From the NCBI GenBank assembly GCA_035552095.1, contig DASZMA010000139.1:1-28318 (forward strand): a stretch of 28,318 nucleotides of DNA, read 5' to 3'. Below, in pieces: positions 21,901-28,318 of this stretch. Below the pieces are notes generated by a model that saw only the letters and a program-made list of their open reading frames with translations, ran no database searches and was not told the origin of the DNA. The stretch comes from Bog-473 sp035552095 (GTDB lineage Bacteria > Actinomycetota > Acidimicrobiia > Acidimicrobiales > RAAP-2). Every line of letters starts with the position of its first letter. Position 1 is the first letter of the stretch. Position numbers and translations under genes: made by a program.

Positions 21901-22536
21901 CTATCTGGCCTGGGCCGGTCGGTAACGCTGCAGCAGCTCAATGATCAACTGCTGCTGTGCCTTGGCCTCGACCGAACCCGAGCCACCGCGCCCACTCGTC
22001 ACCGCCGCCAGCTGGGCCGGGCTGGTGCCGCTGCCGTTCGGCCGTTCGGGGTCCGCGCCACCGTCAAGCAGGGCGCGCACGGCGTCGGCGCACCTGGTGC
22101 GAACCGCGCGATGCAATGGGGTCACCCCGCTCTTGTCAGTGGCATTGGGGTCGGCACCCGCCGCCATGAGGCCGGCCAGGGTGGCCGCCTGCGCCGTCGG
22201 GTTCCAGGCGTGCGAACCCGGTGCGCCGTCCGCCGCGTAGTGAATCGGTTGAGCCCCTCGCCGATTCTTGGCGTCGACCGCGGCCCCGTGCCCGATGAGC
22301 ACGTCGACGATCTCGGGCTCGTAGGCCGCGGCGGCGATGTGAAGCGCCGTGTCTCCCCCGTAGCAGTAGTGCAGGATGCCTTCCAAGTAGGGTTCAGGGT
22401 CTTGCCGGGAAGCGCGCAGTGTGGCCCGGGCTGCGACCAACTCCGGCGCCGCCGCGATCAGATCGGCCGCCGACCTTCTATCGTGCGCGTCGATCGCGTG
22501 CACCAGCGCCATGAGGCTCCGTTGGCGGCCCACCAT
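21901..22536 (-). CDS. Ankyrin repeat protein
   Basis: This 211-residue protein contains about four ankyrin repeats in its centre. They include GDTALHIAAAAYEPEIVDVLIGHGA, RRGAQPIHYAADG, and KSGVTPLHRAVRTRCADAVRALLDGGADPERPNGSGTSPAQLA. There is no signal peptide or membrane helix, so it is cytoplasmic and probably a protein-binding scaffold. The second repeat is longer than standard, with an insert (SHAWNPTAQ). I chose ATG 22536 because TATCGT lies 7 nt upstream; the GTG at 22545 lies within that promoter element. Confidence 0.88.
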   Translation of the reverse strand: MVGRQRSLMALVHAIDAHDRRSAADLIAAAPELVAARATLRASRQDPEPYLEGILHYCYGGDTALHIAAAAYEPEIVDVLIGHGAAVDAKNRRGAQPIHYAADGAPGSHAWNPTAQAATLAGLMAAGADPNATDKSGVTPLHRAVRTRCADAVRALLDGGADPERPNGSGTSPAQLAAVTSGRGGSGSVEAKAQQQLIIELLQRYRPAQAR

Positions 22537-22543
22537 GGCGGCC

Positions 22544-22549
22544 ACGATA
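22544..22549 (-). promoter_or_regulatory. -10 box for leaderless ankyrin gene
   Basis: On the minus strand TATCGT (22549-22544) fits TANNNT and is followed by 7 nt and ATG 22536. No Shine-Dalgarno sequence precedes the start. It lies in the gap after rdgB, so the ankyrin gene need not depend on the rph-rdgB transcript. Confidence 0.45.
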
Positions 22550-22587
22550 ATGGCCGCACCGTCGCGGGTAACGGTCCAGCGTGCCCG

Positions 22588-23220
22588 TCAGGCGGGTGAG
22601 CTCGACGCTCCCCACTCCACCAGCGCGTCGGCCAGGGAGCGGAAGGCGCGCCCTCGATGCGAGATGGCGTGCTTCTCCTCCGGCTTCATCTCGGCGAACG
22701 TCCGGCCGCCCCCTCCCTCGGGAGCGAAGACGGGGTCGTAGCCGAACCCGGCCTCACCCTGGGCCTCGCGGGTGATGGTGCCCTCGACCGCCCCTTCCGC
22801 CCAGACCTCGGACCCGTCCGGAAAGGCGGCCAGCGCAACCGTGCGGAACCGGGCCGTGCGCCCACCGCCCTGTTCGGGCTGGGCCGCCAGCTCGGAGAGC
22901 AGCTTGGCCACGTTGTCGGCGTAGGTGACGTCCTCGCCGGCATAGCGGGCCGAGTAGACGCCGGGCGCACCACCGAGCGCGTCGACTTCCAACCCGGTGT
23001 CGTCGGCCACGGCGGCCAGCCCGGTGGCCTCGACCAGCGCTCGGGCCTTCAAGCGGGCGTTGTCGAGCAGGGTCTCCCCGTCCTCGACCACGTCGGGCAC
23101 CTCAGCTGGGCGAGGCACCAATTCGACCTCGAGCGATCCCGAGAGGACGGCGGCGATCTCCGCCGCCTTGTCCGGATTGGCCGACGCCAGCACCAGTCGG
23201 AGCGGCGCCACCGGTGTCAC
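22588..23220 (-). CDS. rdgB: RdgB/HAM1 non-canonical purine NTP pyrophosphatase
   Basis: This 210-residue enzyme hydrolyses dITP, ITP and XTP to monophosphates and so keeps deaminated purines out of nucleic acids. Family motifs are present in order: LVLASANPDKAAEI near the start, VADDTGLEVDAL with the catalytic Asp, GAPGVYSARYAG, GFGYDPVFAPEG, and EEKHAISHRGRA near the end. The first motif reads SAN where many homologues have TGN or TNN, probably harmless. Its GTG start overlaps the rph stop as GTGA, matching the rph-rdgB pair known from mycobacteria. Confidence 0.96.
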   Translation of the reverse strand: MTPVAPLRLVLASANPDKAAEIAAVLSGSLEVELVPRPAEVPDVVEDGETLLDNARLKARALVEATGLAAVADDTGLEVDALGGAPGVYSARYAGEDVTYADNVAKLLSELAAQPEQGGGRTARFRTVALAAFPDGSEVWAEGAVEGTITREAQGEAGFGYDPVFAPEGGGGRTFAEMKPEEKHAISHRGRAFRSLADALVEWGASSSPA

Positions 23221-23996
23221 CGGGCCGGCGGGGGCTCAGCCAGCACGGCCGCCTGGAGGGTCGAGAGCTCCTTGATCCCGCCTTCGGCCAAGCCGAGCAG
23301 GCTGTCCAGCTCGCCCCGGCTGAAGGCCATGCCCTCGGCCGTCCCCTGCACCTCCACGAACCGCCCGGCGCCGGTCATGACCACGTTCATGTCGACCTCG
23401 GCCCGGGAGTCCTCGGCGTAGGGCAGGTCGAGCATGGGGACACCGTCGATGATGCCGACCGAGATGGCGGCCACCGAATCGGTCAAGGGGTTCTGCCGCA
23501 GTGTCCCGGCCTGCTGCAGGCGGGTGAAGGCGTCGTGCAGGGCCACGTAGGCCCCGCAGATGGAGGCCGTGCGGGTGCCGCCGTCCGCCTGGAGCACATC
23601 GCAGTCGACGGTGATCTGCATTTCGCCCAGGGCCACCAGGTCGCACACCGCCCGCAACGAGCGGGCGATGAGGCGCTGAATCTCCTGCGTCCGCCCGGAC
23701 TGCTTTCCCTTGGCCGCCTCACGCGAGGCCCGCTCGGGGGTGGAGCCCGGCAGCATGGAGTACTCGGCGGTGACCCACCCCTTGCCGCTGCCCCGCATCC
23801 ACGGGGGCACCCGGTCCTCGACTGAGGCGGTGCACAGCACCTTGGTCTGCCCGAAGGAAGCCAGCACCGAGCCCGGGGCCATCACCGTGTAGTCCCGCAG
23901 GAAGCTCACGTGGCGCAGCTCGTCGAGGGCGCGCCCGTCGCCCCGGGCCGTGCGGGCCGCTTCCTGGTCCTTGGTCTCTGCCTCGTGTTCAGCCAC
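23217..23996 (-). CDS. rph: Ribonuclease PH
   Basis: This 259-residue phosphorolytic 3'-5' exoribonuclease trims tRNA 3' ends. The N-terminal RGDGRALDELRHVSFLRDY, the ...GKQSGRTQEIQRLIARSLRAV stretch with phosphate-binding Arg residues, DCDVLQADGGTRTASICGAYVAL, and EVDMNVVMTGAGRFVEVQGTAE are diagnostic. I prefer GTG 23996 because GAGAGGAG lies 4 nt upstream; the longer frame from 24035 would add 13 atypical residues. It sits between an Rv1339-like hydrolase and rdgB. Confidence 0.96.
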   Translation of the reverse strand: MAEHEAETKDQEAARTARGDGRALDELRHVSFLRDYTVMAPGSVLASFGQTKVLCTASVEDRVPPWMRGSGKGWVTAEYSMLPGSTPERASREAAKGKQSGRTQEIQRLIARSLRAVCDLVALGEMQITVDCDVLQADGGTRTASICGAYVALHDAFTRLQQAGTLRQNPLTDSVAAISVGIIDGVPMLDLPYAEDSRAEVDMNVVMTGAGRFVEVQGTAEGMAFSRGELDSLLGLAEGGIKELSTLQAAVLAEPPPAR

Positions 23997-24000
23997 TGCA

Positions 24001-24008
24001 CTCCTCTC
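24001..24008 (-). promoter_or_regulatory. Ribosome-binding site deciding the rph start
   Basis: GAGAGGAG on the minus strand lies 4 nt before GTG 23996. It would be inside the coding sequence if translation began at GTG 24035, which has no comparable signal. Confidence 0.65.
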
Positions 24009-24028
24009 GTCGCCCACCTCGGCGCTCG

Positions 24029-24757
24029 CTACCACTCGAACACATCGCCCACGGTGGCCTGCTCGACCCGACGGCCGAACGCCACCTCAGCTTCACGGCG
24101 TACCGCGTCGGCCGACACCGTAGGCCACCGGTGCGTGATGATCAGTCGGCCGACGTCAGCGGCGCGGGCCATGGTCCCGGCCTGCCGCCCGCTCAAGTGC
24201 TGGAACGACCCTTCCGACTCCTGGGTATAGGTGGCCTCGCACAGGAAGCAGTCGATGACGGGGCCTAGCTCCTCGACCGACCAGCCCGGACCGGAGTCGG
24301 CCGAGTAGGCCAACGTCACCCCCTGGTGGACGAGACCGACGGCCAACGTGGGGGGACCATGGTCGGTGGCCACGAAGCGGGCCTCCAGGTCACCAATGGT
24401 GAGCACCATGGCCGGAGCCAGCTCGCGCCAGTCCAGCCAGGGGGCGGTGGCGAAATGCGACCACTGCCTCAATCCGGGCGGGGCGTACACCGTCAGCGGG
24501 CGGCCATCCTGGGGCCAGAAATGGGCCCGGCCGGGCCCGTAGCCGGCCCAGACGGCAAAGGACTCCACGTCGGTCCAGTGGTCCGGGTGCTCGTGGGTCA
24601 AGACCACGGCATCGACCCGTTCGGGGGCCAGCCAACGCTGCAGGTGCGAGAAGGTGCCGGGCCCGGCGTCGAGCATCACCGTGGTGCCGCCCGCCTGGAC
24701 CAGGTACCCGCTCCCGGCGCCGTCCGGCCCGGGCCAGCTCCCATCACACCCGAGCAC
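24029..24757 (-). CDS. MBL-fold metallohydrolase, Rv1339-like
   Basis: This 242-residue protein opens with a TVLGCDGSWPGPDGAGSGYLV motif and has the MBL metal motif LTHEHPDHWTD, a second His/Asp region (TDHGPPTLAVGL, YSADSGPG) and a late ITHRWP His. Mycobacterial Rv1339, which is encoded just before rphA, has this arrangement and has been described as an atypical cyclic-AMP phosphodiesterase; RNase Z-like activity is another option. GTG 24757 begins very close to the conserved first strand. No good ribosome-binding site precedes it. The frame continues upstream through the 3' end of the VOC gene, which is unlikely to be coding. The start is less certain than the identity. Confidence 0.85.
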   Translation of the reverse strand: MLGCDGSWPGPDGAGSGYLVQAGGTTVMLDAGPGTFSHLQRWLAPERVDAVVLTHEHPDHWTDVESFAVWAGYGPGRAHFWPQDGRPLTVYAPPGLRQWSHFATAPWLDWRELAPAMVLTIGDLEARFVATDHGPPTLAVGLVHQGVTLAYSADSGPGWSVEELGPVIDCFLCEATYTQESEGSFQHLSGRQAGTMARAADVGRLIITHRWPTVSADAVRREAEVAFGRRVEQATVGDVFEW

Positions 24758-24779
24758 GGTGAGCGACCGCGGACCGCGT

Positions 24780-25214
24780 TCAGTTGCCGTGTTCGAAGGC
24801 TCCCGGATAGGAGTGCGGCGAGAACTCCAGGGCGGCACCGACGTCGACGTAGGTCTTGAGCTCAATCACGTTGCCGCTGGGGTCGGCGATCTTCGCCTTG
24901 GTCTGCTCAATGGGCGCACCCTCGTCGTCTGTCGTCACCGGCACCACCCACTGCAGTTCCCGGGTCCCCAGGCGGGCGATCACCGCATCGAACTCGTTGC
25001 GCCCCAGCGCCACCCCGAAGTGGCGCACCCCGCTGGCCGCCAGCGGTGCCACTTCATCGGGGCGGTCGTGCAACGTGATCTGCATCCCGTAGAACCAGAC
25101 GTCCTGGTAGCCCGGCCGGGCCCGCGCCGCCTCGCAACCCAGGGTGTCGACGTAGAAGCGGCGCGCCTCGTCCAGATCGCGCACCGGGATGGAGAGGTGG
25201 AGGATCGGCTGCAC
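24780..25214 (-). CDS. VOC (glyoxalase/bleomycin-resistance/dioxygenase) family protein
   Basis: This 144-residue protein has two beta-alpha-beta-beta-beta halves of the vicinal oxygen chelate fold. Metal-ligand candidates are His6 (ILHLSIPV), a central His (GVRHFGVAL) and Glu118 (GNVIELKTY). The opening SIPVRDLDEARRFYVDTLGCE is typical. The reaction is not predictable from sequence; the family includes isomerases, epimerases, dioxygenases and antibiotic-binding proteins. The GTG start follows TAGTGT by 6 nt. It is 22 nt upstream of the Rv1339-like gene, so the two could share a promoter. Confidence 0.88.
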   Translation of the reverse strand: MQPILHLSIPVRDLDEARRFYVDTLGCEAARARPGYQDVWFYGMQITLHDRPDEVAPLAASGVRHFGVALGRNEFDAVIARLGTRELQWVVPVTTDDEGAPIEQTKAKIADPSGNVIELKTYVDVGAALEFSPHSYPGAFEHGN

Positions 25215-25220
25215 CCCCTC

Positions 25221-25226
25221 ACACTA
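25221..25226 (-). promoter_or_regulatory. -10 box for leaderless VOC gene
   Basis: On the minus strand TAGTGT (25226-25221) lies 6 nt before GTG 25214. The intervening GAGGGG could also act as a weak ribosome-binding site, but it is too close for an ideal spacing. This promoter may also drive the Rv1339-like, rph and rdgB genes. Confidence 0.45.
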
Positions 25227-25237
25227 GACAGTGGCCG

Positions 25238-27181
25238 TCAGCGCCGTCTGGTGTTCTGCAGCACGCAGCGGGCCATGGTCAGCGGTTGGTGGGCGGCCGT
25301 CGAGGCGATGGCGGCGGCTCGGCACAAGGTCAGCGAGGTATTGGTGACCGCCGGGCTGAGCCGCCCCGGCGGGATCTTCCAGACCCAGGCGAAGTGCTCG
25401 ACCGAGGGGGCCACCCCGAGGGCGGCCGTCAGGTAGCCCGACGCGTACACCGGGTCCCGGCTCTCGCCGTCGACGACGACTTCGTCGACGTCCCAGCGCC
25501 GCACGGCCCGCCGCACCGCGGCGTACTGCCCGGGGGTGCCCTTCGGTTCGCCGTTTCCCAGCAATGACAGATCGGTCAGGATCCGCCGGGCCGAGCCGGG
25601 CGCTCCCTGACCGACCGGGCCGCCGCGGTCATTGGGCGTCTTGAGACCGCCACCGGCCAGGCGGAAGTGCATGTCGTCGACCGCTTGCCACAGCATCGGG
25701 GCGGTCGAGCCGGAGACGGCGAAGGGCACGGTCAGGAGCACCGTCTGGCTGGGCAACTGCAGGGCTTCGTGGGCGACCCAGACCGGGATGGCCGTCGGCC
25801 GGACGGTGAAAGGCATGTCGAAGGTGAAGAACACCGGCACCAGGGTGACCAGGCCAACCAGGAGTGTGACCACGCCCATCGCCAGCCTGGCCCGGGAGCG
25901 CCGCCACCCGGTGGTTCTCCTGATCCCGATGTAGGCCGCATCGAGCCCGATGGCCAACAGGAAAGCCACGAAGAGCGCGCCGAAGGGAGCGAACTGGTCG
26001 GGCAGGATCTCCTCGAGCACCGGCAGCTTGGACAGGTAGTGCCACGGGAGCCACAGGTGCCCCAACCCGGGTGGATGACCCAGGAGATAGGAACCGAGCG
26101 ACAACCAGATGGTGATCGCCGTGGCGAAGACGAGCAGCCAGACGATCGGTCGGCGGCGGGCCAGGACGACCGAGGCCAGCGTGGCCAGGCCGATGCCCCA
26201 CCCCACGTAGTTGGGCGGCGGCCCGATCCGCCCGTAGTAACCGCCGAAGCGGACGTAGGCGTTGCCCAACTGACCGTAGGCACCCGGGGACAGGTAGCCG
26301 GTCAGAAAGACCCCGGCGATGGGCGCGATGGCGAACAGCACACCACTGACCGACTGGGGACCGTACAGCCCGAACCAAGCCGGATAGGCCACCAGCACAG
26401 CGGAGACCCCGAGACCGATGGCCAGGGCCCGCCAGGCGTGGGGGGCCCGCGCCGCCACCCGGCGCCACCCGACCAGCACGACGGCGACCAGGCCCGCGCC
26501 GGCCAGGAGGACGCACATGACCAGCACCTCGGGCGAGATCAGGAATTGCACCACCACCAGGGCGGCCAGGACCAGACCGTCGTGGAGGGGCGACTTCTCC
26601 TGGCGGATGAGGATCTCATGCACCGAGGCGAAGAGCAGGGGCGGGACGAAGAGCACGGTGATGGAGGTGTGGGCGAAGATCAGCGATGTCACGATGGCGG
26701 ACGAGTAGCCGTAGACCAGGGCGGCCGGGATGGCCCCCGGCTTCCAGGTGACGAAACGGCGCAGGGCCAGCCAGGCCCCCCACGCACTGAGGCCGGGCGC
26801 CAGGGTCAAGGCGGCGTTGCTGGCCACCACCGGTCCCCACAGCCAGGTGACCGGGCTGAACACCACCCCGACCAGGGTTCCGGAGGTGTTCGACAACAGG
26901 TTGGCCCCGAACGGTGCGTTGACCGCGCCGGAGAAGAAGACATTGGCGAAATGCGACAGGGCCCAGGCCGGCCAGGCCATGAACCAGACCTCCTGAGCCG
27001 GGTCGCCACAGGCGCAGGTCAGGGTGGAGGAGGGATGGCCGGCCCACACGTGCCACCACAAGATGACCGCCGGTAGGGAGAACAGGGCGATCCACAGGAC
27101 GTGCCGGCACACCATCTGGACGACGCGCGCCAGCCTCCTCCCCCACTGCGGGCGCGCCGGGGCCCCTTCCAGGTTCAACAC
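25238..27181 (-). CDS. Large multi-pass GT-C-like membrane protein
   Basis: This 647-residue protein has about 11-13 membrane helices and a C-terminal soluble part of about 170 residues. The first external loop, CGDPAQEVWFMAWPAWALSH...NAPFGANLLSNTSGTL...SPVTWLWGPVVASN, matches a common actinobacterial family of polytopic proteins related to GT-C glycosyltransferases. These have an acidic residue in this loop and use lipid-linked sugar donors. The acceptor is unknown. GTG 27181 is chosen because TACGCT is 7 nt upstream; the frame continues to 27523, but that part would be antisense to the flavoprotein gene. The gene probably modifies a surface glycan or glycolipid. Confidence 0.85.
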   Translation of the reverse strand: MLNLEGAPARPQWGRRLARVVQMVCRHVLWIALFSLPAVILWWHVWAGHPSSTLTCACGDPAQEVWFMAWPAWALSHFANVFFSGAVNAPFGANLLSNTSGTLVGVVFSPVTWLWGPVVASNAALTLAPGLSAWGAWLALRRFVTWKPGAIPAALVYGYSSAIVTSLIFAHTSITVLFVPPLLFASVHEILIRQEKSPLHDGLVLAALVVVQFLISPEVLVMCVLLAGAGLVAVVLVGWRRVAARAPHAWRALAIGLGVSAVLVAYPAWFGLYGPQSVSGVLFAIAPIAGVFLTGYLSPGAYGQLGNAYVRFGGYYGRIGPPPNYVGWGIGLATLASVVLARRRPIVWLLVFATAITIWLSLGSYLLGHPPGLGHLWLPWHYLSKLPVLEEILPDQFAPFGALFVAFLLAIGLDAAYIGIRRTTGWRRSRARLAMGVVTLLVGLVTLVPVFFTFDMPFTVRPTAIPVWVAHEALQLPSQTVLLTVPFAVSGSTAPMLWQAVDDMHFRLAGGGLKTPNDRGGPVGQGAPGSARRILTDLSLLGNGEPKGTPGQYAAVRRAVRRWDVDEVVVDGESRDPVYASGYLTAALGVAPSVEHFAWVWKIPPGRLSPAVTNTSLTLCRAAAIASTAAHQPLTMARCVLQNTRRR

Positions 27182-27188
27182 TGCGGGG

Positions 27189-27194
27189 AGCGTA
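27189..27194 (-). promoter_or_regulatory. -10 box for the GT-C-like gene
   Basis: On the minus strand TACGCT (27194-27189) is followed by 7 nt and GTG 27181. This supports a leaderless start and a gene boundary much further downstream than the open frame alone would suggest. Confidence 0.42.
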
Positions 27195-27234
27195 CCGCTG
27201 GCCTTCCGCGGCCCGGGGGCAAAGGCGGCGTTCC

Positions 27235-27240
27235 TAATAT
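27235..27240 (+). promoter_or_regulatory. -10 box for leaderless flavoprotein gene
   Basis: TAATAT is the strongest -10-like hexamer among the leaderless set and lies 7 nt before GTG 27248. The divergent GT-C-like gene starts 67 bp to the left, so the two promoters lie back to back. Confidence 0.55.
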
Positions 27241-27247
27241 CGAAGTC

Positions 27248-28318
27248 GTGCCGCCACCCGTTGCTGCCGTCCCCGAGCGGCGCCAGTGCATCGTGGTGGG
27301 GGCCGGCCTCCTCGGCCTGTGCGCCGCCTGGTCCCTGGCCCGCCGGGGCCACGACGTGCTGGTGCTCGAGGCGGGCACCCCCGGCCACGCCCGCTCGGGT
27401 TCCAAGGGCAACGCCCGCATCTTCCGTCTCAGTTATGCCGATCCCCTGTATGTCGCTCTGGCCCGGGAGGCCATGGACCGCTGGCGCGACCTGGAAGCGC
27501 AGAGCGGTCGCGCCCTGCTCCATCAGACTGGCCTGGTCAGCTTCGGCCAGGGTCTGGCCGCGCTGGCGGAGGCCATGGCCGAAGCCGGCGCATCCTTCGA
27601 GCAGCTCACGCCCCGGGAGGGCGCGGCCCGCTTCCCTGACCTCCTGATGGAGGGCCCCTCACTCTTCGAGGAGAGCTCGGGCGTTCTGGTGGCCGATGCC
27701 TGCCTGGAGGCACTGTGCGACGACGGTTCGTTCGAAGTGCGCACGGCAACCGAGGTGCGGTCCATCGGGGACGAGCGGCGCGGGGCGGTGGTGCATCTGC
27801 GCGACGGGATGCGGCTGGCGGCCGACGTGGTGGTCGACTGTGCCGGTGCTGGTGCCCTCGCCCTGCTGGGCGGGCGGCGTCCCCGCATTGCCGCGTCGCC
27901 CTCGCTCCAACAAGTGGCCTACCTGCAGGCGTTGGACCCGGACCAGACGGTGCCCCTCTTCATCGAATGGGGGGCGCGCATGATCTACGGCCTCCCGGTC
28001 ATCGGCCAGCCTCTCCTCAAACTGTCGCACCACTCCCCCGGTCCCGCTGCCAGCGATCCCGACGTGGCGCTGGACGACGACGCCGAGCTCCTGGGCGCCC
28101 TGGCCGACGCCGCCGGCCGGTTGCTCCCCACCTTCGCCCCCACACCGGTCGCCACCGAGCGCTGCCTCTACGACAACACCATCGATGCCGACTTCATCAT
28201 CGACCGGCTCGGGCATGTCGTCGTCGGCTGCGGGACCAGCGGGCACGGCTTCAAGTTCGGGCCACTCCTGGGTGAGCTGATGGCCGACCTGGCGCTCGGA
28301 GTGGAGCCCTCCTTCGGC
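27248..28318 (+). CDS. Sarcosine oxidase-like FAD-dependent amine oxidase, 3'-truncated
   Basis: This reading frame is open for 357 codons and runs off the window; the protein likely needs about 20-30 more residues. The FAD Rossmann motif GAGLLG is at residues 18-23, ending at Glu41. The GSKGNARIFRLSYADPLYVALAREAMDRW stretch resembles MSOX/SolA enzymes. Cys306 in RCLYDNT precedes a DADFIID strand and matches the position of the Cys to which FAD is covalently bound in monomeric sarcosine oxidase. Lys336 in GHGFKFGP matches the oxygen-activating Lys. It should oxidise an N-methyl or secondary amine and make hydrogen peroxide. GTG 27248 is supported by TAATAT 7 nt upstream. Confidence 0.85.
   Translation, partial: MPPPVAAVPERRQCIVVGAGLLGLCAAWSLARRGHDVLVLEAGTPGHARSGSKGNARIFRLSYADPLYVALAREAMDRWRDLEAQSGRALLHQTGLVSFGQGLAALAEAMAEAGASFEQLTPREGAARFPDLLMEGPSLFEESSGVLVADACLEALCDDGSFEVRTATEVRSIGDERRGAVVHLRDGMRLAADVVVDCAGAGALALLGGRRPRIAASPSLQQVAYLQALDPDQTVPLFIEWGARMIYGLPVIGQPLLKLSHHSPGPAASDPDVALDDDAELLGALADAAGRLLPTFAPTPVATERCLYDNTIDADFIIDRLGHVVVGCGTSGHGFKFGPLLGELMADLALGVEPSFG

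Noticed and set aside
25667..27076. 469-residue plus-strand frame opposite the GT-C-like gene
   Set aside because: It is rich in Gln, Asp, Gly and Arg as expected for the antisense of hydrophobic codons; the minus strand encodes clear membrane helices.
1..28318. Search for tRNA, rRNA, CRISPR arrays, integrases and transposases
   Set aside because: No cloverleaf-like gene, no regularly spaced repeats and no recombinase motif was recognised by eye; a covariance-model scan would be needed to exclude small RNAs.

Overview
The window is GC-rich DNA with tightly packed genes, GTG and TTG starts, many 4-nt GTGA overlaps and -10-like TANNNT hexamers just before start codons. Gene content also points to Actinomycetota: a HadA/HadB-like dehydratase pair, a mycobacterial-type DUF664/DinB protein, a YtrA-type GntR regulator with an ABC-2 operon, and the order Rv1339-like hydrolase, rph, rdgB, as in Mycobacterium. 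A deep lineage such as Acidimicrobiia is my inference from overall flavour; no marker gene proves it. I saw no rRNA, tRNA, CRISPR array, phage gene or transposase, so this looks like ordinary chromosome.

Layout. 1-2346: possible start of a leftward gene at the edge, then an SDR dehydrogenase and a cytochrome P450 on the plus strand. 2343-5801: leftward operon gntR, ABC ATPase and two duplicated ABC-2 permeases, with a palindromic operator before gntR. 5935-8118: a GNAT-like protein and a fatty-acyl-CoA ligase, closed by a double inverted repeat. 8196-9682: a second small GntR regulator, divergent from a membrane-anchored PASTA protein, with one palindrome across both promoters. 9705-11174: leftward HadA-like, DoxX and HadB/MaoC-like genes. 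11310-13161: a nitroreductase, then a convergent GT4 glycosyltransferase that may be preceded by a leaderless 22-codon upstream ORF.

13312-19334 is the least familiar part. Two architecturally similar membrane proteins (the second with TPR repeats) run rightward. They converge on a leftward pair: a secreted S53 peptidase (sedolisin) followed 1 nt later by a zinc-ribbon multi-pass protein. That protein resembles PrsW membrane proteases but lacks their EExxK catalytic motif. 19487-21885: SRPBCC protein, amidohydrolase-like protein without its metal-binding HxH, RibD/DHFR-like reductase and DUF664/DinB protein. 21901-25214, leftward: ankyrin protein, rdgB, rph, Rv1339-like metallohydrolase and a VOC protein. 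25238-28318: a GT-C-like membrane protein divergent from an MSOX-type flavoprotein cut by the window end.

Functional reading. Lipid or acyl-CoA metabolism is represented by the ligase, the dehydratases, the P450 and the SDR. Envelope functions are represented by the ABC-2 system, PASTA protein, GT4, GT-C protein, S53 peptidase and zinc-ribbon protein. The rdgB, rph and Rv1339-like genes are housekeeping. No stretch over 300 bases lacks a gene. The longest gene-poor stretch is 1-223, where I see only the SDR promoter and a possible divergent gene start.
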